Below are positions 13,293 through 26,372 of a stretch of 64,000 bases of DNA, piece by piece; position 1 is the first letter of the stretch, and each line of letters starts with the position of its first letter. The notes under the pieces were generated by a model that saw only the letters and a program-made list of their open reading frames with translations, searched no databases and was not told the DNA's origin. Origin of the DNA: Thamnidium elegans (Eukaryota; Mucoromycota; Mucoromycetes; Mucorales; Mucoraceae); NCBI GenBank assembly GCA_025201345.1, contig JAIXMG010000028.1, positions 428,507 to 492,506 on the forward strand, read 5' to 3'. Position numbers and translations under genes: made by a program.

Positions 13293-13774
13293 GGTATTAT
13301 TTCTTCTCCTTTTTTTTTTTTAGCTTGATTTATTCTTTTTTTTCATACACATTCGGATGCATTCGACTGTATAATTTAAGTACCCTAAATACACCGTATA
13401 ATACATAGACTAATTTCGTAATTCCAAAACATACGCCAAAAGGTGTTTTTTTCGTCTCTTCTTAAAGGAAGATTATTAAAATCTCAAAAGGAAGGTTTTA
13501 TTTTTCCAAAAGGTAGTTTTTTATGTCTCAAAGTGTCTTATTTAACCGTAAATCAACGCAAGGGATCGCACCTTTGTAAGAAATTGAGGCTGTTACACAA
13601 CAACCTCAATAGCAGTAATATTTTAATCCTTCTTGTATCACTATAAATAACAATCATTTTGCCTTAGCTTCAACCCCAATTTATTTCTGACTATAAAAAG
13701 AATATAGTATGAGGAAACCTCTTGTTCCTTCTCTTGTTTTTAAAAAGTAATTTTAATTAATAAAGATCTATAGG

Positions 13775-13972
13775 ATGCATCCTGTTCTTGACAATAAAAA
13801 AGCAAGTATCAGTAACTCTGCTACCACAGATGCAAATGATTTAACTAATTTAGAATTGAATAAAGAAGCTGTGAAAAATAATATATCTTTTATGGACAGT
13901 TCTTCTACGATGGAGGATACTGAAATGGAAGACCCCATCGACGTGAATGAAAAAATTAATAAAAAGATGTGA
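13775..13972 (+). CDS. Small acidic hypothetical protein
   Basis: A 65-codon frame starts at ATG 13775 and ends in a TGA after an MEDTEMEDPIDVNEKI segment. It is rich in Asn, Asp, Glu and Ser, has no predicted membrane segment and matches no family I know. It lies about 480 bp past the stop of the RING gene and could be a real small gene, a first exon or chance. Confidence 0.3.
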   Translation: MHPVLDNKKASISNSATTDANDLTNLELNKEAVKNNISFMDSSSTMEDTEMEDPIDVNEKINKKM

Positions 13973-14378
13973 TACTAAAGTATTACATCAAGGTATTAGA
14001 TTGTACTAATATCAAAGTATTACACCAAGATTCAGTTTCTTTGTGACCTCTTCCTGTTCGTCCAACAAATGAGATAATACAACCATAAGGTCTATTACCT
14101 TTAGCCATTTATGTCGTTGTGCCTAATCTACTGAGGTTTCTATTATCCGAAGCTCTTGATATCTGTAGCCGAGCTGAATACGGCTTACATTAGCTTTGGG
14201 AAGTGTGATCGAATTTTTGATTGTTTGAACACCATAAACCTCAATTTTAATTATTAGTAGCTAAACTATAATGGTGGTGTTTGTAGCAAAGTTAGTGTCG
14301 GAGTAAATGGGCTAAAAACCATGCTCCCCTACTGGACTTTATTTTTCCCTTTACTTTTCACCTCTATCTATAAAAAAA

Positions 14379-15147
14379 ATGCTTTTATTATTAAAGAGAT
14401 CGACTGCTACACCTATTTCTAGTCATTTTATAAGGTGTTATTCGACATTACCCAAGAAAGCTTCGGGAAGATTTACTAGTAATAAGTTGATCCATGAACC
14501 AAACGAAACTCATGTCAAAGATGTTCAGCAAACACTTGTATATATTGGTAAAAAAAATAAAATAAAAAATAAATAGAGTGAATCAAATTTAATAGCGTGT
14601 ACTAATTATGATCTTCTTATAAAAAAAGGTCCTTTTGCTGAAACTATGAGAAGATATAAAATGACAGCTTCCTTCTTTGGAATATGTGGTATTTTTGCAG
14701 TACCAGCCTTATTAAGTACAGGCCAAGCACCTATCATGAGCGTTGCATTAGGTAAGATTAACAAAGGACAATGCAGTGCCTGGGCTGACTTTTTTTTTTT
14801 TAGCTGGTGTATCTGCAGTTTCTCCAGCAATATTTGTCCATTTATATACTAGCGGTTATGTAACCAAGTTGGTTGTTTACGATGATATAAAGAAAGTTGA
14901 AAGAGAAAGAAAGAAGCCTAAAGAGATGAAGGATAAATTTATTGGAATTGAAACAATATCATTCTGGGGTAGATTTAAAGAAGATAATATGTGGTTATCA
15001 CAATTAAAATATAAGTCTACACCTAAAGGAATCACATGGCAACAAAAGATAGGTGCTAAGAACATTTATACTTTAGAACGAGAGATTATCGAGGCAGATC
15101 CTTACTTGAAGGCTTTAGCAGATCGCGTCCAACAAAAAGAAGCATGA
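14379..15147 (+). CDS. TMEM70/TMEM186-like mitochondrial protein
   Basis: Three exons (14379-14547, 14629-14751, 14804-15147) give 211 residues. The N-terminus (MLLLLKRSTATPISSHFIR, then CYSTLPKK) looks like a mitochondrial presequence. Two membrane segments follow in a hairpin (about residues 72-92 and 96-118), and then a soluble tail beginning YVTKLVVYDD. This order of presequence, TM hairpin and short C-terminal domain is that of the TMEM70/TMEM186/TMEM223 family of inner-membrane proteins, which assist assembly of ATP synthase and respiratory complexes in animals. The fungal role is inferred. The first intron is almost entirely A/T, and the second ends in a T tract before TAG. Confidence 0.75.
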
Positions 15148-15300
15148 TATCGCAGTTCCTTGATTGGTTCCTGTGACATTGCATTTATAAAATAAAAATA
15201 TTTTTCTTTTGAATCTCCTCACTTTGAAAAAAAAAAAAAGTATATCTACTTCTTTTTTATATTTTCCTTCTTCTTCTTTTCTTTCCCTCCCTTATAAATT

Positions 15301-16580
15301 ATGCCAACATCATCATTAATGCCTAATTCACTCGCTAAAAGAACAAAACGTAGACCCTCTTATATTAATCTTTCGAGTGCAAATAACAGTTCATCTAGCT
15401 TAACAAATGCGGATGTATTATCACCACGCACACCCCGAAACATTACAAAATCTAGGCGCTCATCAGTGGTAGCTGAGCATATGAGCGAGGCAATTGCCGC
15501 AGCCAATGACTCCGTTGCATCTATCTCGGGACCTCCTCTTTTATCTGACAGCACAAATTCTTTCTTCCAGGATATGGCTTCACAAGACGATGAAGCTATC
15601 CGATCCGAAACACCCACTTTAAGAGCAAGAAATTCGAATGAAGATTTAAACAAGCGAAACAGTAACTGTAGCAACAACCGTCGTACTCGATCATCTTCTA
15701 TTTCTAGTTTATTTGGACCCACACATGTACTACCTAGTTTCGATGTTCATGCTTTATATAAAATTAAAACAACACGTTCATCAAAGAAATTGGACCATTT
15801 TTTTGGTGAATTCGCACCACATGATATTTGTGTGAAGGAAATTAGAAAAGAAGGTTTAAAGGCAATCTTGGAATCCAAAGCACCACTGTGTTATTTCTTA
15901 TATCACTTATTACAAGAGTACAGCAGTGAAAATTTGGTAAGCGACTAAAAAAAAAAAAAAAAAAAAAACGGAAGCTGAAAAAAATACTAATTTGTACAAC
16001 ATGTTAAGTTTTTCTTTATCGAGTTGGAGCAATATGAATCATTTACTTACACCTCACTTGGTCAACAATTAGCAACTGCTCAACATATTTTCAATACCTA
16101 TTTAACTAGAAATAGTTACTTTGAAGTCAACTTAGATGACAAGGTCCGTCGAACTGTAACACAATCATTAGAAAAGAAGGACGCAAAGAACTGTTTCGAT
16201 TCCGCAAAAAGAGCTGTCTACACACTTTTAGAATCCAGTTATGTGCGATTTCAAAACACAGATACCTTTGAAGAAATGGTAGTCGAGTGCGGTAAGAAAC
16301 TTTTTTTTTAATTTTAAAATTCGAAAGTCAGTATGATATTAATAACTACTTATTATTTGTAGGTGAATTAACAGCTCATTATAATGACAAATCACGTAGA
16401 GCTGCAGTAAATAGACTATTATCGCATATTGAACAGCAGCAAGCAAAAATTTATAACACAGAAAGTAACAATACAGCGCTTCGAAGTGTAAGCCAAACTA
16501 CTAGAAGGCGACATGAGTTAATTAAATCAATGATTCATGAATTCTGTCGAACCTTAGTAGGTGTAGAATTTACTGAATAA
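15301..16580 (+). CDS. RGS-domain protein
   Basis: Three exons (15301-15936, 16009-16291, 16363-16580) give 378 residues. The first 140 or so are Ser/Arg/Asn-rich and probably disordered. An RGS (regulator of G-protein signalling) domain follows from about 165 to 320. Visible hallmarks are LDHFFGEF, FLYHLLQEYSSENL, the FIELEQYESF stretch after the first splice, and the C-terminal helix YTLLESSYVRFQ. RGS proteins speed GTP hydrolysis by G-alpha subunits at the plasma membrane. The C-terminal 70 residues are charged and helical. The acceptor at 16007-16008 (TTAAG) keeps the conserved hydrophobic-acidic motif in frame. The next acceptor, CGAG at 16023, would drop five residues. The gene follows the TMEM70-like gene on the same strand with about 150 bp between. 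Confidence 0.86.
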
Positions 16581-19500
16581 AAAACCCCCTATTTATTTTC
16601 CTAAAAAAAAAAATGCGAAGAGTAATCTATTCCAGTACGTGACTTTTTCACTTTTTTTTTTTTTTTTTTGGAGGAGGAGTTAATTGTTTTGTATTGTGTA
16701 TTATGTCATCTTATGAATTGTGAGAAATAGCTGTTAGTAGGATCGAGTTAATTGTAGGTAATTTGGAGATAGTAAAGACTATAATATACACAATAGCGAT
16801 TTTAAAACCAGTAATTGGAACTAAAAACAATTATTTGAAGGGAGCACGTTTCCAAATACTTGGTAAGAATAATCCTGTCAGTTGTACCTGCCCTGAAAAA
16901 AAAAGGTACGACCTTAAATTTATAACGGTACTATTTTTTTGTTATAATCGATATACGCGTATGTTTTTTACGATTGATTTGCAGAAATACGCATGCCCAA
17001 GTTTGATTGTAGACATGAGGCTAAGATTACCAGGATAAAAAATTATCGATCGTGGCAAAAAAGGCAATTAAAAGTGATGCTTTCTGTAAGACACTTGATT
17101 AAAAAAAAAGAAGACAATAGCTGCTGATTAAATTGATGGATTGTAACTGTATATAGATTAGCAGTTATTCTCCCGTGGGCTTTTTTTATTTAAAAAAAAA
17201 ATACCGGAGGAAAAAAAACCTAATATTCGGTTTTAATTTATATCTAATAAATTAAAAATTATCAGCCATTTCATTAGCTTATTAAGCCAAGTAGAACAAA
17301 GCTAATTACAATTGCTGCTCTAAAATAATTTCATTATTTATTAAAAACACATCTCTAAAGTAGAGGCGGGTTTATAATTCCCAGAAGGCGGCTTTTACAT
17401 TTATTTAGACAGTTACACCATAGTTTTTTTTTTTTTTTTGTAAAAGGCAGTAATCAATTTTTCATTTTATACATTAAGACTGACGATGGCAGTAATAGAA
17501 GAACCTTTTTTTTCTCTCCAAATACATAGACTATATTAGGAAAGTATAAAAAACTGGGTATTATTTAGCTATTCTCCTCAAGTTTTTATTTTTATAGTTA
17601 TTGTCGAATCGTCTCCGACACGCCATGTTAACTTATTGGCTTATTTTAAAGTTTTTTTTTTTATTTATTTGATCTCTTAATTATTTGTACTTGTCAATAT
17701 GCAAAAAAAGTAAAAATAAAAACGTTACCAATTTTTATCCCGTAACTTAAATTGCCTAATGAGCTCATGTATACTCGGTAAAAATCGCGCGAGCGGTTAT
17801 TATCCCGTTTCCTTTTCCCTTTAAACCCCACAAGTCTTTCCAACATCTTGAAAATAATATTGTCTTCTTAGATCTTTTCGATCTAAAAAAAGAAAAAAAA
17901 AGATTCGGTCACTTTTACCAAGTCTACTCCAGTCATGTACAACGTGCAATATAATATAACTTTTCGATTACCAAACGTAAAATTAAAAAATACAAAAAAA
18001 AAAAAATAGAGTTTAATAACGACTTATAACTTAAATACGGCATTTGCATCTAGTACTAGAGGGTCGTCTCATCATGTCTACGGATGGATTTATCCTAAAG
18101 TATAATAATAGCTGTAATAAGAAGAGCAAAGAAAGCTGAATGATCTAAATAGCCCAATAAAATTATCTGAAATAGTAAAACTGTCACTGCATTCTATTTA
18201 AACTATTACTACTTCTCTAGACGTGTTAGATCTTTACAGGGAATTTAAAGGATATTATTTTATCGTGGATAAAAAATATAAGTAGTAAATGTACCTATTA
18301 TCGATAAATGTAAAAAAAAAAAAAAAAAAAAAAGACTTCTTTTATTCTAGTAAAAGTTATTATAGGGAAAATCTTGGTGCATAGTTCTATTTGCACGGTC
18401 GATCCAAAAAAAAAGTTTTATTGTACTTGTTTAATTCATGCGACAAACCTTTTTTATGATATACTTCATGTTAATAATCGATTCACTCAGCTGTCTTTAT
18501 TCTTATCTCTTGCGCCACAGACGAATATTATACACGTATTACATAGAAGATACTTGCTTATATATGAGTTAATTGTTAAAAGAGCATAACAGTGTAAAAT
18601 TTATTTATTAAATAAGCACGTAAATATGAAAGCGATTTATTCAGAATGGGGGGGGGGTTTCTTTCCTTTTATCTTCTAGTTAACCATAGCTGAAATAGTA
18701 TGCATATACATTAAGTAAAATATTTAATAAAATAAATAAAAAGCTCTTATATTTGATGTTTTTTGCCCCAAAAAAAATGCATTCTGCTCCATGGTCCAGA
18801 CAGCTTTTGTAAAGATATACCGTTCTCGAGAAAAAAATATATGAAATCATTCAATAATAAAGGTACGGAATGTACTTGTAGAACTTTCGAAATACGGAAA
18901 ACTTGAAAGCCATTGTTCTTTTTACATAAAAGGCTGCAGTTAATTTTAAAGATCCTAATTTTTGGTAGATCTCAGATTTATCTAGATATCAGATGAGTAA
19001 TTTCTAAGGTAATCCTTAATTCAACTTTTAATCATTATTAAGTCTGGTTTAAGTAATAATCAAAATACCTGACTTTTAGCCATTGAAGAATATCTTTTTA
19101 TTTTAACAATGATTAAAGCATTATTTTTTTATGATATTGTCTTTTAGAAGGATACTGATAGACCTTTTTATTTCTTGCTTGTCTTCCGTGAATAAAGAAA
19201 ATTTGATAGGCAGCAAATGGATAGTAGATAGTGTTGTAATATACTTTAAATCCATACTATCGCTACCATCTAAATACGAAAATGTTAGTATACTCAATTA
19301 GAAATACGCTAGCAACATTATCGATGATAATTGACGCTCCTGAGAGTAATTTAACCAATGGGTTAACTTGTATTAACCAGGGTATCAGAGCTATTTTACC
19401 TGTATTTGTCGTTTGTTGTCAAACAAAAACAAATATCCCTTTTAGGAATAAGTCTCTGAAAATCATAATGATGTCAATGCTCTTATTAGTTTTACAAAAT

Positions 19501-19800
19501 GGTAATAAGGAAGAGATCATTATCATTAGTTGTATTATACTTTACATAATAAGAGTATACCTTTTCTAAAGAATTCGTTACTATTTGTTTAAAAGGCATG
19601 AAACAAATTGATGTCACGCAAACGCCAAGCGTGTGTGTGATACACTAACCTAAGCAAAGAGTGCAGATCAATTTTGCTTTGAACCCCGTAAATTTTTTAT
19701 TTTGAAACCCATCATTTTTTAAGCTTACACTAAAACCTTTTTTTATTATATTTCCTTTCTTTCTTGTTTCTCCATACAGAAAAAAAAAAGAAAAAAAGAA
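16581..19800. other. Long intergenic stretch, no gene seen
   Basis: Scattered short frames (for example 16763-17038, 18374-18589, 19282-19569) are rich in Ile, Phe and Tyr and have no splice partners or recognisable motif. Many A and T runs are present and one G9 run (near 18649). No copy of the dispersed repeats was noticed here. The last 100 bp before 19801 are probably the promoter and leader of the anoctamin gene. Confidence 0.55.
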
Positions 19801-22472
19801 ATGGAGCAAGAACCTTTTGTTGCTCCCAAGTCAACTGAAGAGTTTCGACATTTATTTCCTCCTACTGGACAACAAACACCAACCGAAGAACCAGTATTAA
19901 AGCCTTCTATTTCAGAAGGAACAACTAGTAGTATTTCCACCACTAGTTCAGTCGTTTCAAGCAATGCAGGTATTGACTACGTCATTGTCTTCAAGTTTCC
20001 AACCAATGTGACTAAAGGTGATGAGACTATTACTTCACGACCTCAGTTACAATCCCACGTCGCTGCTTCACTTACTGATATCACAACACGTTTAACAAAG
20101 GTCAACCTTCGTTTCCAAGTACGTCCTGGAAAAGAAGACGGAACTCTTTTAATTTTAGTAAGTAGTCCCGTGGGACCAATTAAACAAGAATACAGACAAG
20201 AAAGGTAAAATATCTATATAACATGGATAATCTTGTATTTAATTTGTGTGTGTGTGTGTATATATAGAGTACGTGATTTTTTGTTGGGCGTACGCGTAGA
20301 TGAAATTGAAGATACCTCTACTTCTACTGCTGTCACCGATCAAGCATTCAATGATTTAACTGACGCTGAAAGATTACGTTTAGTTCATGAAATTATAACG
20401 CAGCCCGAATCAGATGGTGGAGCTGGTATTTCTGTACACGTTGATGAATATGTAGATAGTATTATGCCATTACATGATGATAAATTTAACAATGTAAAAA
20501 GAACAAAAGATCGATAGCAGGGAAAAAAAAAAAGGATTTTAACGATTTAATTATATATATATATATAGGCTTGGTTGAAATCATGGTCTACTAAATGGCT
20601 TATTACCGATAACGACTTGTTAAAAATCCGTGATCATTTTGGAGAAAAGATTGCTTACTACTTTGCATTTATCCAAACTTACTTTATTTGGCTTAGTGTC
20701 CCAGCTGGTTTAGGCCTTTTAGTTTACCTTACTCACTCCAACACATTAACTATCTGGTACTCACTTTCCATGTTGATTTGGGCTATCCTCTTTACAGAGA
20801 TGTGGAAACGTAAAGAGCACGAGTTGGCTATTCATTGGGGAGTTCGTAATTACTCCAAGCACGAAAAGAGAAGAACCGAATTTAAAGGAGAAAAAATGGT
20901 CAAGGATCATATTACTGGGGAAGAAACACCTTATGTTTCAGCATGGAAACTGTTTGGTAGAAGAGTTGCTTCATTACCTGGTGTTGCTGTTGGTGCCTTC
21001 TTATTAAGTATCATTGTTGGTTTCGTTTTCCTTCTTCAATTATTTTTACATGAATATTATAATGGTCCTTTCCGTCAATTTTTGGTAAAAAAAAAAAGAG
21101 TTATATATTAGCATTTAATATCTTGTAACTCATATTTTTTTTTTGATGCAGCATTACACACCTACAGTAGGTTACGTACTTTTAATTCCTACCATGACCG
21201 GTATTTACAGCAAGTGGGTCAAGATACTTACTGACTGGGAGATGCATAGAACAGATGCTTCTTGGGAATACAGCTATACCCAAAAGATTTTCATTGCAAA
21301 CTTTTTAGTCGGTTATCTTTCATTAGTAAGTAACAGAGAGAAAATAGAAAAAGATACATGGTCTAAAATGTATAATTCTTAGTTTATCACTGCATGGGTT
21401 TATATTCCTTTCGGTGATCATGTTATACCCTACTTGGTTGAATTTAACGTATCTCATGAGCACAAAACTGTCGATTTCTTAAGATTACGTGCTCAATTGG
21501 TTTATTTTGTTGTTACAGGTCAATTAGTTGGATTCTTGACAGAGATGGTTGTTCCTTATGCTCTTAAGCGTATTATGCCTGAAGCTAAGAAATTATCCGA
21601 AAAAGTAACAAAGAAGGAACGTAAGAGTAGTAATACCGATCTTGCTAATATAGCTGATGCTGAGGAAGCCAAGTTTATGGAGAAAGTATACAAGGAAGTT
21701 GCTTTGGGAGAATACAATATTTATACTGATTATGTTGAGATGGTGATCCAAGTAAGATATGAATATGAAATAGATGAAATAGATGAGAGAGAGAGAGAGA
21801 GAGAGAGAGCATTAACTTTTTTTTTTTATTAGTTTGGTTATGTTAGTATGTTTTCTACTGTTTGGCCTTTAACTTCTGTATGTGCATTAATTAATAACTG
21901 GGTTGAAATCCGTGGTGATGCCATCAAAATCTGTAAATACACAAGGTAAAAAAAAAAGTACGATCACAATAATAATATAATTATACTAAACAAGTGTATA
22001 TAACCTGTTTAGACGCCCTATTCCTCATCGTGCAGAAAGTATTGGCCCTTGGTTAGGGAATATGGAGACATTAGTCTGGTTATCTTCAATTACCATGGGA
22101 TCATTTGCTTATCTTTTCCATCCTTCCACCAACATTCACTCACCTTACACTCCCATCTTTACTTTACTTGCTATTTTATTATCTGAACATCTCTTTGTTG
22201 CTCTCAGGGCTGGTGTTCGTGCTGGACTTTCATTAGTTCCTAGCTGGTCAGAATGGTTAATTCGTAAAGAGGAATATAAGCTTAAAAAGGTTTGGTTGGA
22301 GCGTATGGTTGGAAACTATAAACAATTTGTAGAACGTAGTGTTGATCAAGAGAATGGTAACGCAGATCTTACTGATGCCTTGAGTACCAAGATTTGGTCT
22401 CATCATTTAGATAAAGAAGTTGAGTGTAACCAAGGTCTTCAATACATTCAAAATGCATTTAAAACCACATAA
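19801..22472 (+). CDS. Anoctamin/TMEM16 family protein (Ist2-like)
   Basis: Seven exons (19801-20204, 20268-20493, 20569-21084, 21152-21325, 21383-21751, 21833-21945, 22013-22472) keep one frame and give 753 residues. The cytosolic N-terminal domain (about 1-215) is followed by a series of hydrophobic segments from residue 230 onward. Family features include LRDHFGEKIAYYFAF-type sequence before the first span, WKRKEHELAIHWG after the second, and the C-terminal RAGVRAGLSLVPSW region. TMEM16 proteins are phospholipid scramblases or ion channels. The fungal members (Ist2, Aspergillus afTMEM16) act at the ER, plasma membrane or contact sites. The protein is shorter than Ist2 and lacks its long basic tail. 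Introns are short, and intron 5 holds a GA dinucleotide run. Whether it scrambles lipid cannot be judged from sequence. Confidence 0.94.
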
Positions 22473-23289
22473 AAAACTTGTAATAAAAACTGTAAACATT
22501 TTTATAACCCCCAAAGAAGCTTATCAGTGTAATGAATAACATTTACAGTAAAAAAAAAATATGCAGCAGAAATAATTGTACACATTCTATTTAACTACAC
22601 GCTCAGGAAAAAAAAAGTGTGCCGTATTTGAAAATAAGTTGTAACAAGTGTAGAACATATAGAAATGATTAAAAGTGGCCCCCAGTTTATCAATCTATTT
22701 ATTTCATCCGTCTTTTTTTTTGTTATTCTGCTTTAAAAAAAGAAGCTTAATATATTTATGGTATAACAGTTGGGTGAAGCGCATTTGGGCATCTTTAACA
22801 AGAAGTATTCTTATGCACGGCGGTTACTTTGAGAAGAGCCGTATCCGTTTGTATAGACATAAGAAAAACGAGAATGCAGTATAAGGTAGGACGCATTTTT
22901 CCTGTTTTTACGTTCTCTTTTAACTTATTACCAAAGTATGAAATGAAAACCAGACGAACAGATGAGGAACCAAATGTTCCTAAAAGAAAAGAAATCAAAA
23001 CCAAGCAAGAAAGCGAGAGAGAGAGAGAAAAGGCAAGGAAGAAATAGCATGAAAACTTTTAGTATTCAAGAGTGTATTATCTACCAATGTTATTTATAAA
23101 TGAAAGGATAATAAACGAAATTATAGATGTAGTATAACGAAATAAATCATACAAAATAAGCAATTACTTGTCATTTTAATACTATTTTAATTAATAACAA
23201 TAAAGTTTTTAATAGAATTTAATGTTTGAGTTTTCGTAGAATAATATATATAATATATTTTTCTGTACAATAGCTTGGTTGGGTTCAGG
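22473..23289. other. Intergenic, nothing recognised
   Basis: Frames at 22675-22884 and 22829-23047 are short and end in basic/acidic low complexity (a GA-rich tract near 23010). No family or splice partner was seen. Confidence 0.5.
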
Positions 23290-24421
23290 AACTATTTAAC
23301 TTATTATAACCCATCATTGTTCGTCCGTTATCCTTTTTAAAACATTCGTTTTTATACGAACATTCAGGCATCACTTCTAAAAAAGTAATTTTATTAGTGT
23401 TTAAAATAAGGTGTTTGCTGTGTATAATTAAAAGTCAGGAAATGGTTCTTTTGCCCAAGTTACTTAGTAAAAGTTAGTCATCAAGTCATTGTCTTTAACA
23501 TCAAATATTGAAAACCGCTTGTTATTTTATATTTTTCTCGATTTTTTCTACTTTTTTTCGGCTGTTCATTTTTGGCCATTTTTGATTATTTTGGGGGGTC
23601 AACCCCTTTTGTTTTTCGATTTTTTTTCTCATATTTTTTGAAATAACTCCCGATCTACTTTGCTTTTCTTTGTGAAAAAAACAATGCTAGTAAAGTACTC
23701 TTTTAGACGCATCTAATCTATCTAAAATTATATTTTTACTAAAAACACTGAGCGAGTGATCAACGTTTATAGACGTTTTTTTTTTTACTAAATTTCGGAT
23801 TAAGCGGAACTTAAAATAGCGCTTTCTTTAAAGCGTGTTTTTTCGCTCAGTTTTAGTTGTAGCACTTTCATTTATAAATAAACAATAAAAGGTTTTTAAA
23901 GATCTATAATCGTTGCTATAACCAAAAATAGTAATAAAAAAGATACATTTTACGTAATCACGTAAATGAAAAAATCGAGAAAAATAGTTACACAGAAAAC
24001 GCGTGTCATTTTTTCCAAAAAAAAAAGTTATTTTAATCAGTGATTACTCTTTCAATTATTGAACTAAAGATTTGATTTAAAATGGATTAAATGAGTCTAA
24101 GTGAGTACTTTATTATCCTTGTTTTTTTTCACAAAAAAAGGAAACTTGGATCCGGAGTAATCGCAAAAAAACCGTAATTTTTGGCCAAAAAACAAAAGGG
24201 GTTGACCCCCAAAAATGAAAAACGAAAAAAAAAAACGAAAAAGTACGTTTTTAATTTTTTTTATCAAAGATATATTCGAAACAACTCTTTTATGTTATGC
24301 AACTTGGGTCGAAAACGCGTTTTCTGTTTTTTAATAAATTAAAGACCATTATTTATTATAACTGCTGAAATTAGCAGTGTTTTCTTATGTGAGCGATTTT
24401 TAAACTGCGAAATCTCAGTGA
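23290..24421. repeat. 1.1-kb dispersed repeat, copy 2
   Basis: Direct second copy of the element at 311-1421, with the same internal inverted arms (about 23525-23705 against about 24090-24255) and the GGGGTCAACCCC / GGGGTTGACCCC cores. The two copies differ by scattered substitutions and small indels. The right end lies about 320 bp upstream of the F-box gene start. Confidence 0.86.
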
Positions 24422-24742
24422 GCTTTTTTGAAGCAGTGCTTACAGTTATAAAACGTTTTTTTTGCGTGAACCAAAACTTTCCACCTTCTTTACTATTAGT
24501 ATTTCTTTACTTGTACAGTATTTTCATTGCTGAATATGTTCTGATCGATTAGATTATGCGGTCATCGCTGTATCATAAACAAGTCTTTTGTGGTGAGTTG
24601 ACAGGAGTCTCGAAATCGTTAAACGAAAATTGACCAATCCAGTACAAGTATTATTTATATCAACCACCTATCTTTAGGTTGTAGCACACATAAAAAAAAT
24701 ATTTTCGCTTTTTCTTTGTTGAAAAAAAAAATAACCCTCAAT

Positions 24743-25567
24743 ATGGACAAGTTATTACCGTACGAGACTTTAACAGAAATAATAAGCTACTTGAAGAATG
24801 ACCAAGCAACACTTGTTCAATTAAATCAAAGCTGTAAAAAACTATACGAATTAACTATACCAAGTTTATACAAATCACCTCAATTCACAAGATTCACAAG
24901 CTTTGAATCCTTTGCAAACTCACTTAGTCAAGAAAACGGAACCTTTGTTCGTCGTATCGATTTACATATGGTCCCTCATCGTTGGGATTCATCAAAATTC
25001 ACTAGTTTGTTAACAAGTATCACAGAAAAGACACTTGACCTTGAAATGCTTAATTTGGATTTATGCTCTCAATTGTAAGTTGGATATATTATGTATTTTT
25101 TTTTTTTTGAAAAAAAAAATACATGTCTAATATATATATGTGTGTATAGAACAAACAAGACATTAAAGAAAATTACAAAACCATTACACGATTTGAGAAT
25201 ATTATCTTTGGATCAATGTACAATGATCGGTGACGAAGCTATAGAAACATTGGTTGTACAATGTCCGTACCTTCAAGAACTCTATTTAGGTTCAACTCAT
25301 ATTACTGATAAAGCATTGCAATTGCTTGCTACAAAATTTATTTTATTGACACATGTGTTTATGCCTGGATGTGAATATATATCAGAACAAGGAGTTAGTG
25401 TGCTGACGACAAAATGTAAGACTTTAGTGTATATTGATATCAAGGACTGTTATAACGTGGTTGGACATGTTGATATACCAAATATGCTTCAAAATACAGA
25501 TACTTTGAATAATAGTGATGATGCTTGGGAAGATACAGATGATGATGATAATGATGATGGTAATTAA
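24743..25567 (+). CDS. F-box/leucine-rich-repeat-like protein
   Basis: Two exons (24743-25074 and 25150-25567) give 249 residues. The N-terminus, LLPYETLTEIISYLKND, fits an F-box helix (residues 3-40), the segment that binds Skp1 in SCF ubiquitin ligases. Residues 110-215 contain cysteine-containing LRR repeats of the AMN1/FBXL type: LRILSLDQCTMIGDEAI, LQELYLGSTHITDKAL, LTHVFMPGCEYISEQGV and LVYIDIKDCYNV. The C-terminus is a highly acidic Asp tract coded by a GAT repeat. The ATG at 24743 was chosen because the open frame upstream is only an A/T run. It is short for the family, so it may recognise its substrate with few repeats. The substrate is unknown. Confidence 0.8.
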
Positions 25568-25901
25568 ATTTATCTATAGAAAAAAAAAGAGGGGGGGGGA
25601 TATTTAAACAATAAAAAAAAAACTTTTTTTATGCAGTACAATGGTTGTCTTTCGCGATCTTCTACTTCTAATCGTTTTAATATTATACCTATTGTATACT
25701 CTCGTCATACAAATATTTTTGCAGTATATATTTCATAAAACAAACAATGGCATTGGGGTCCAGTTGTATGTACAGTTTTTGCATTAACACTTTTTTTTTG
25801 GAAGTGACTGACAAGCTTAATTTGGAACATCGTTCGAACTTAAATTGAAACCACAGTAGGTACTCACGTAAGCTCTGTTTAAGCAGTTTTCGAAATGATT
25901 T

Positions 25902-26183
25902 TTGGAGCGTCGAGTCATGTTAACAAGGATGAGGGAAGATTTATTTGAAGAAGCAAATCAACAAACTTTTTCCAATATGTGTGATAAACAGGACTGTTAC
26001 CAATCAAAATACACACTTATAAAATGCTTCGTTGATTTTATAAGTTATATCTATCGACCACAATTGGAACTATTATCAGACTTTCTTCTCTACAGACTAG
26101 ATTGCGTATATGATAAGGATATTTTGGGAGCATTTTGGTGCAAGTTTAGGCAAAAAAAAAAAAATGTGAACTTTCTTGCGTGA
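25902..26183 (+). other. Possible coding fragment
   Basis: A frame of about 90 codons (containing MREDLFEEANQQTFSNMC) has protein-like composition and ends in an A-run-driven tail. It has no clear upstream exon, and no family is recognised. It could be a decayed gene end or chance. Confidence 0.25.
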
Positions 26184-26261
26184 AACAAGTTGGAGCAACA
26201 AGTTGTAGACATGTACTTATATAAAATTATTAAATATATAGCATGAACCAATAATTAGGTC

Positions 26262-26372
26262 CCCTAATTTATCAACCTTAAATTGTTTATTAGCGATAAT
26301 AGCGGTATTAAAGCGGGGGACGGAAGAAGGCGTCCTGGAGAAATCCAACCTTAAATAAAGCCGCTACAGTGT
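26262..26372 (-). mobile_element. MITE fragment, inverted relative to 50964-51103
   Basis: The segment TTATTAGCGATAATAGCGGT...AAGCGGGGGACGG...GCCGCTACAG is the reverse complement, with substitutions, of the small element at 50964-51103. The outer arm at 26345-26372 (AACCTTAAATAAAGCCGCTACAGTG) matches its terminal repeat. The opposite end has diverged or been lost. It is non-coding. Confidence 0.7.
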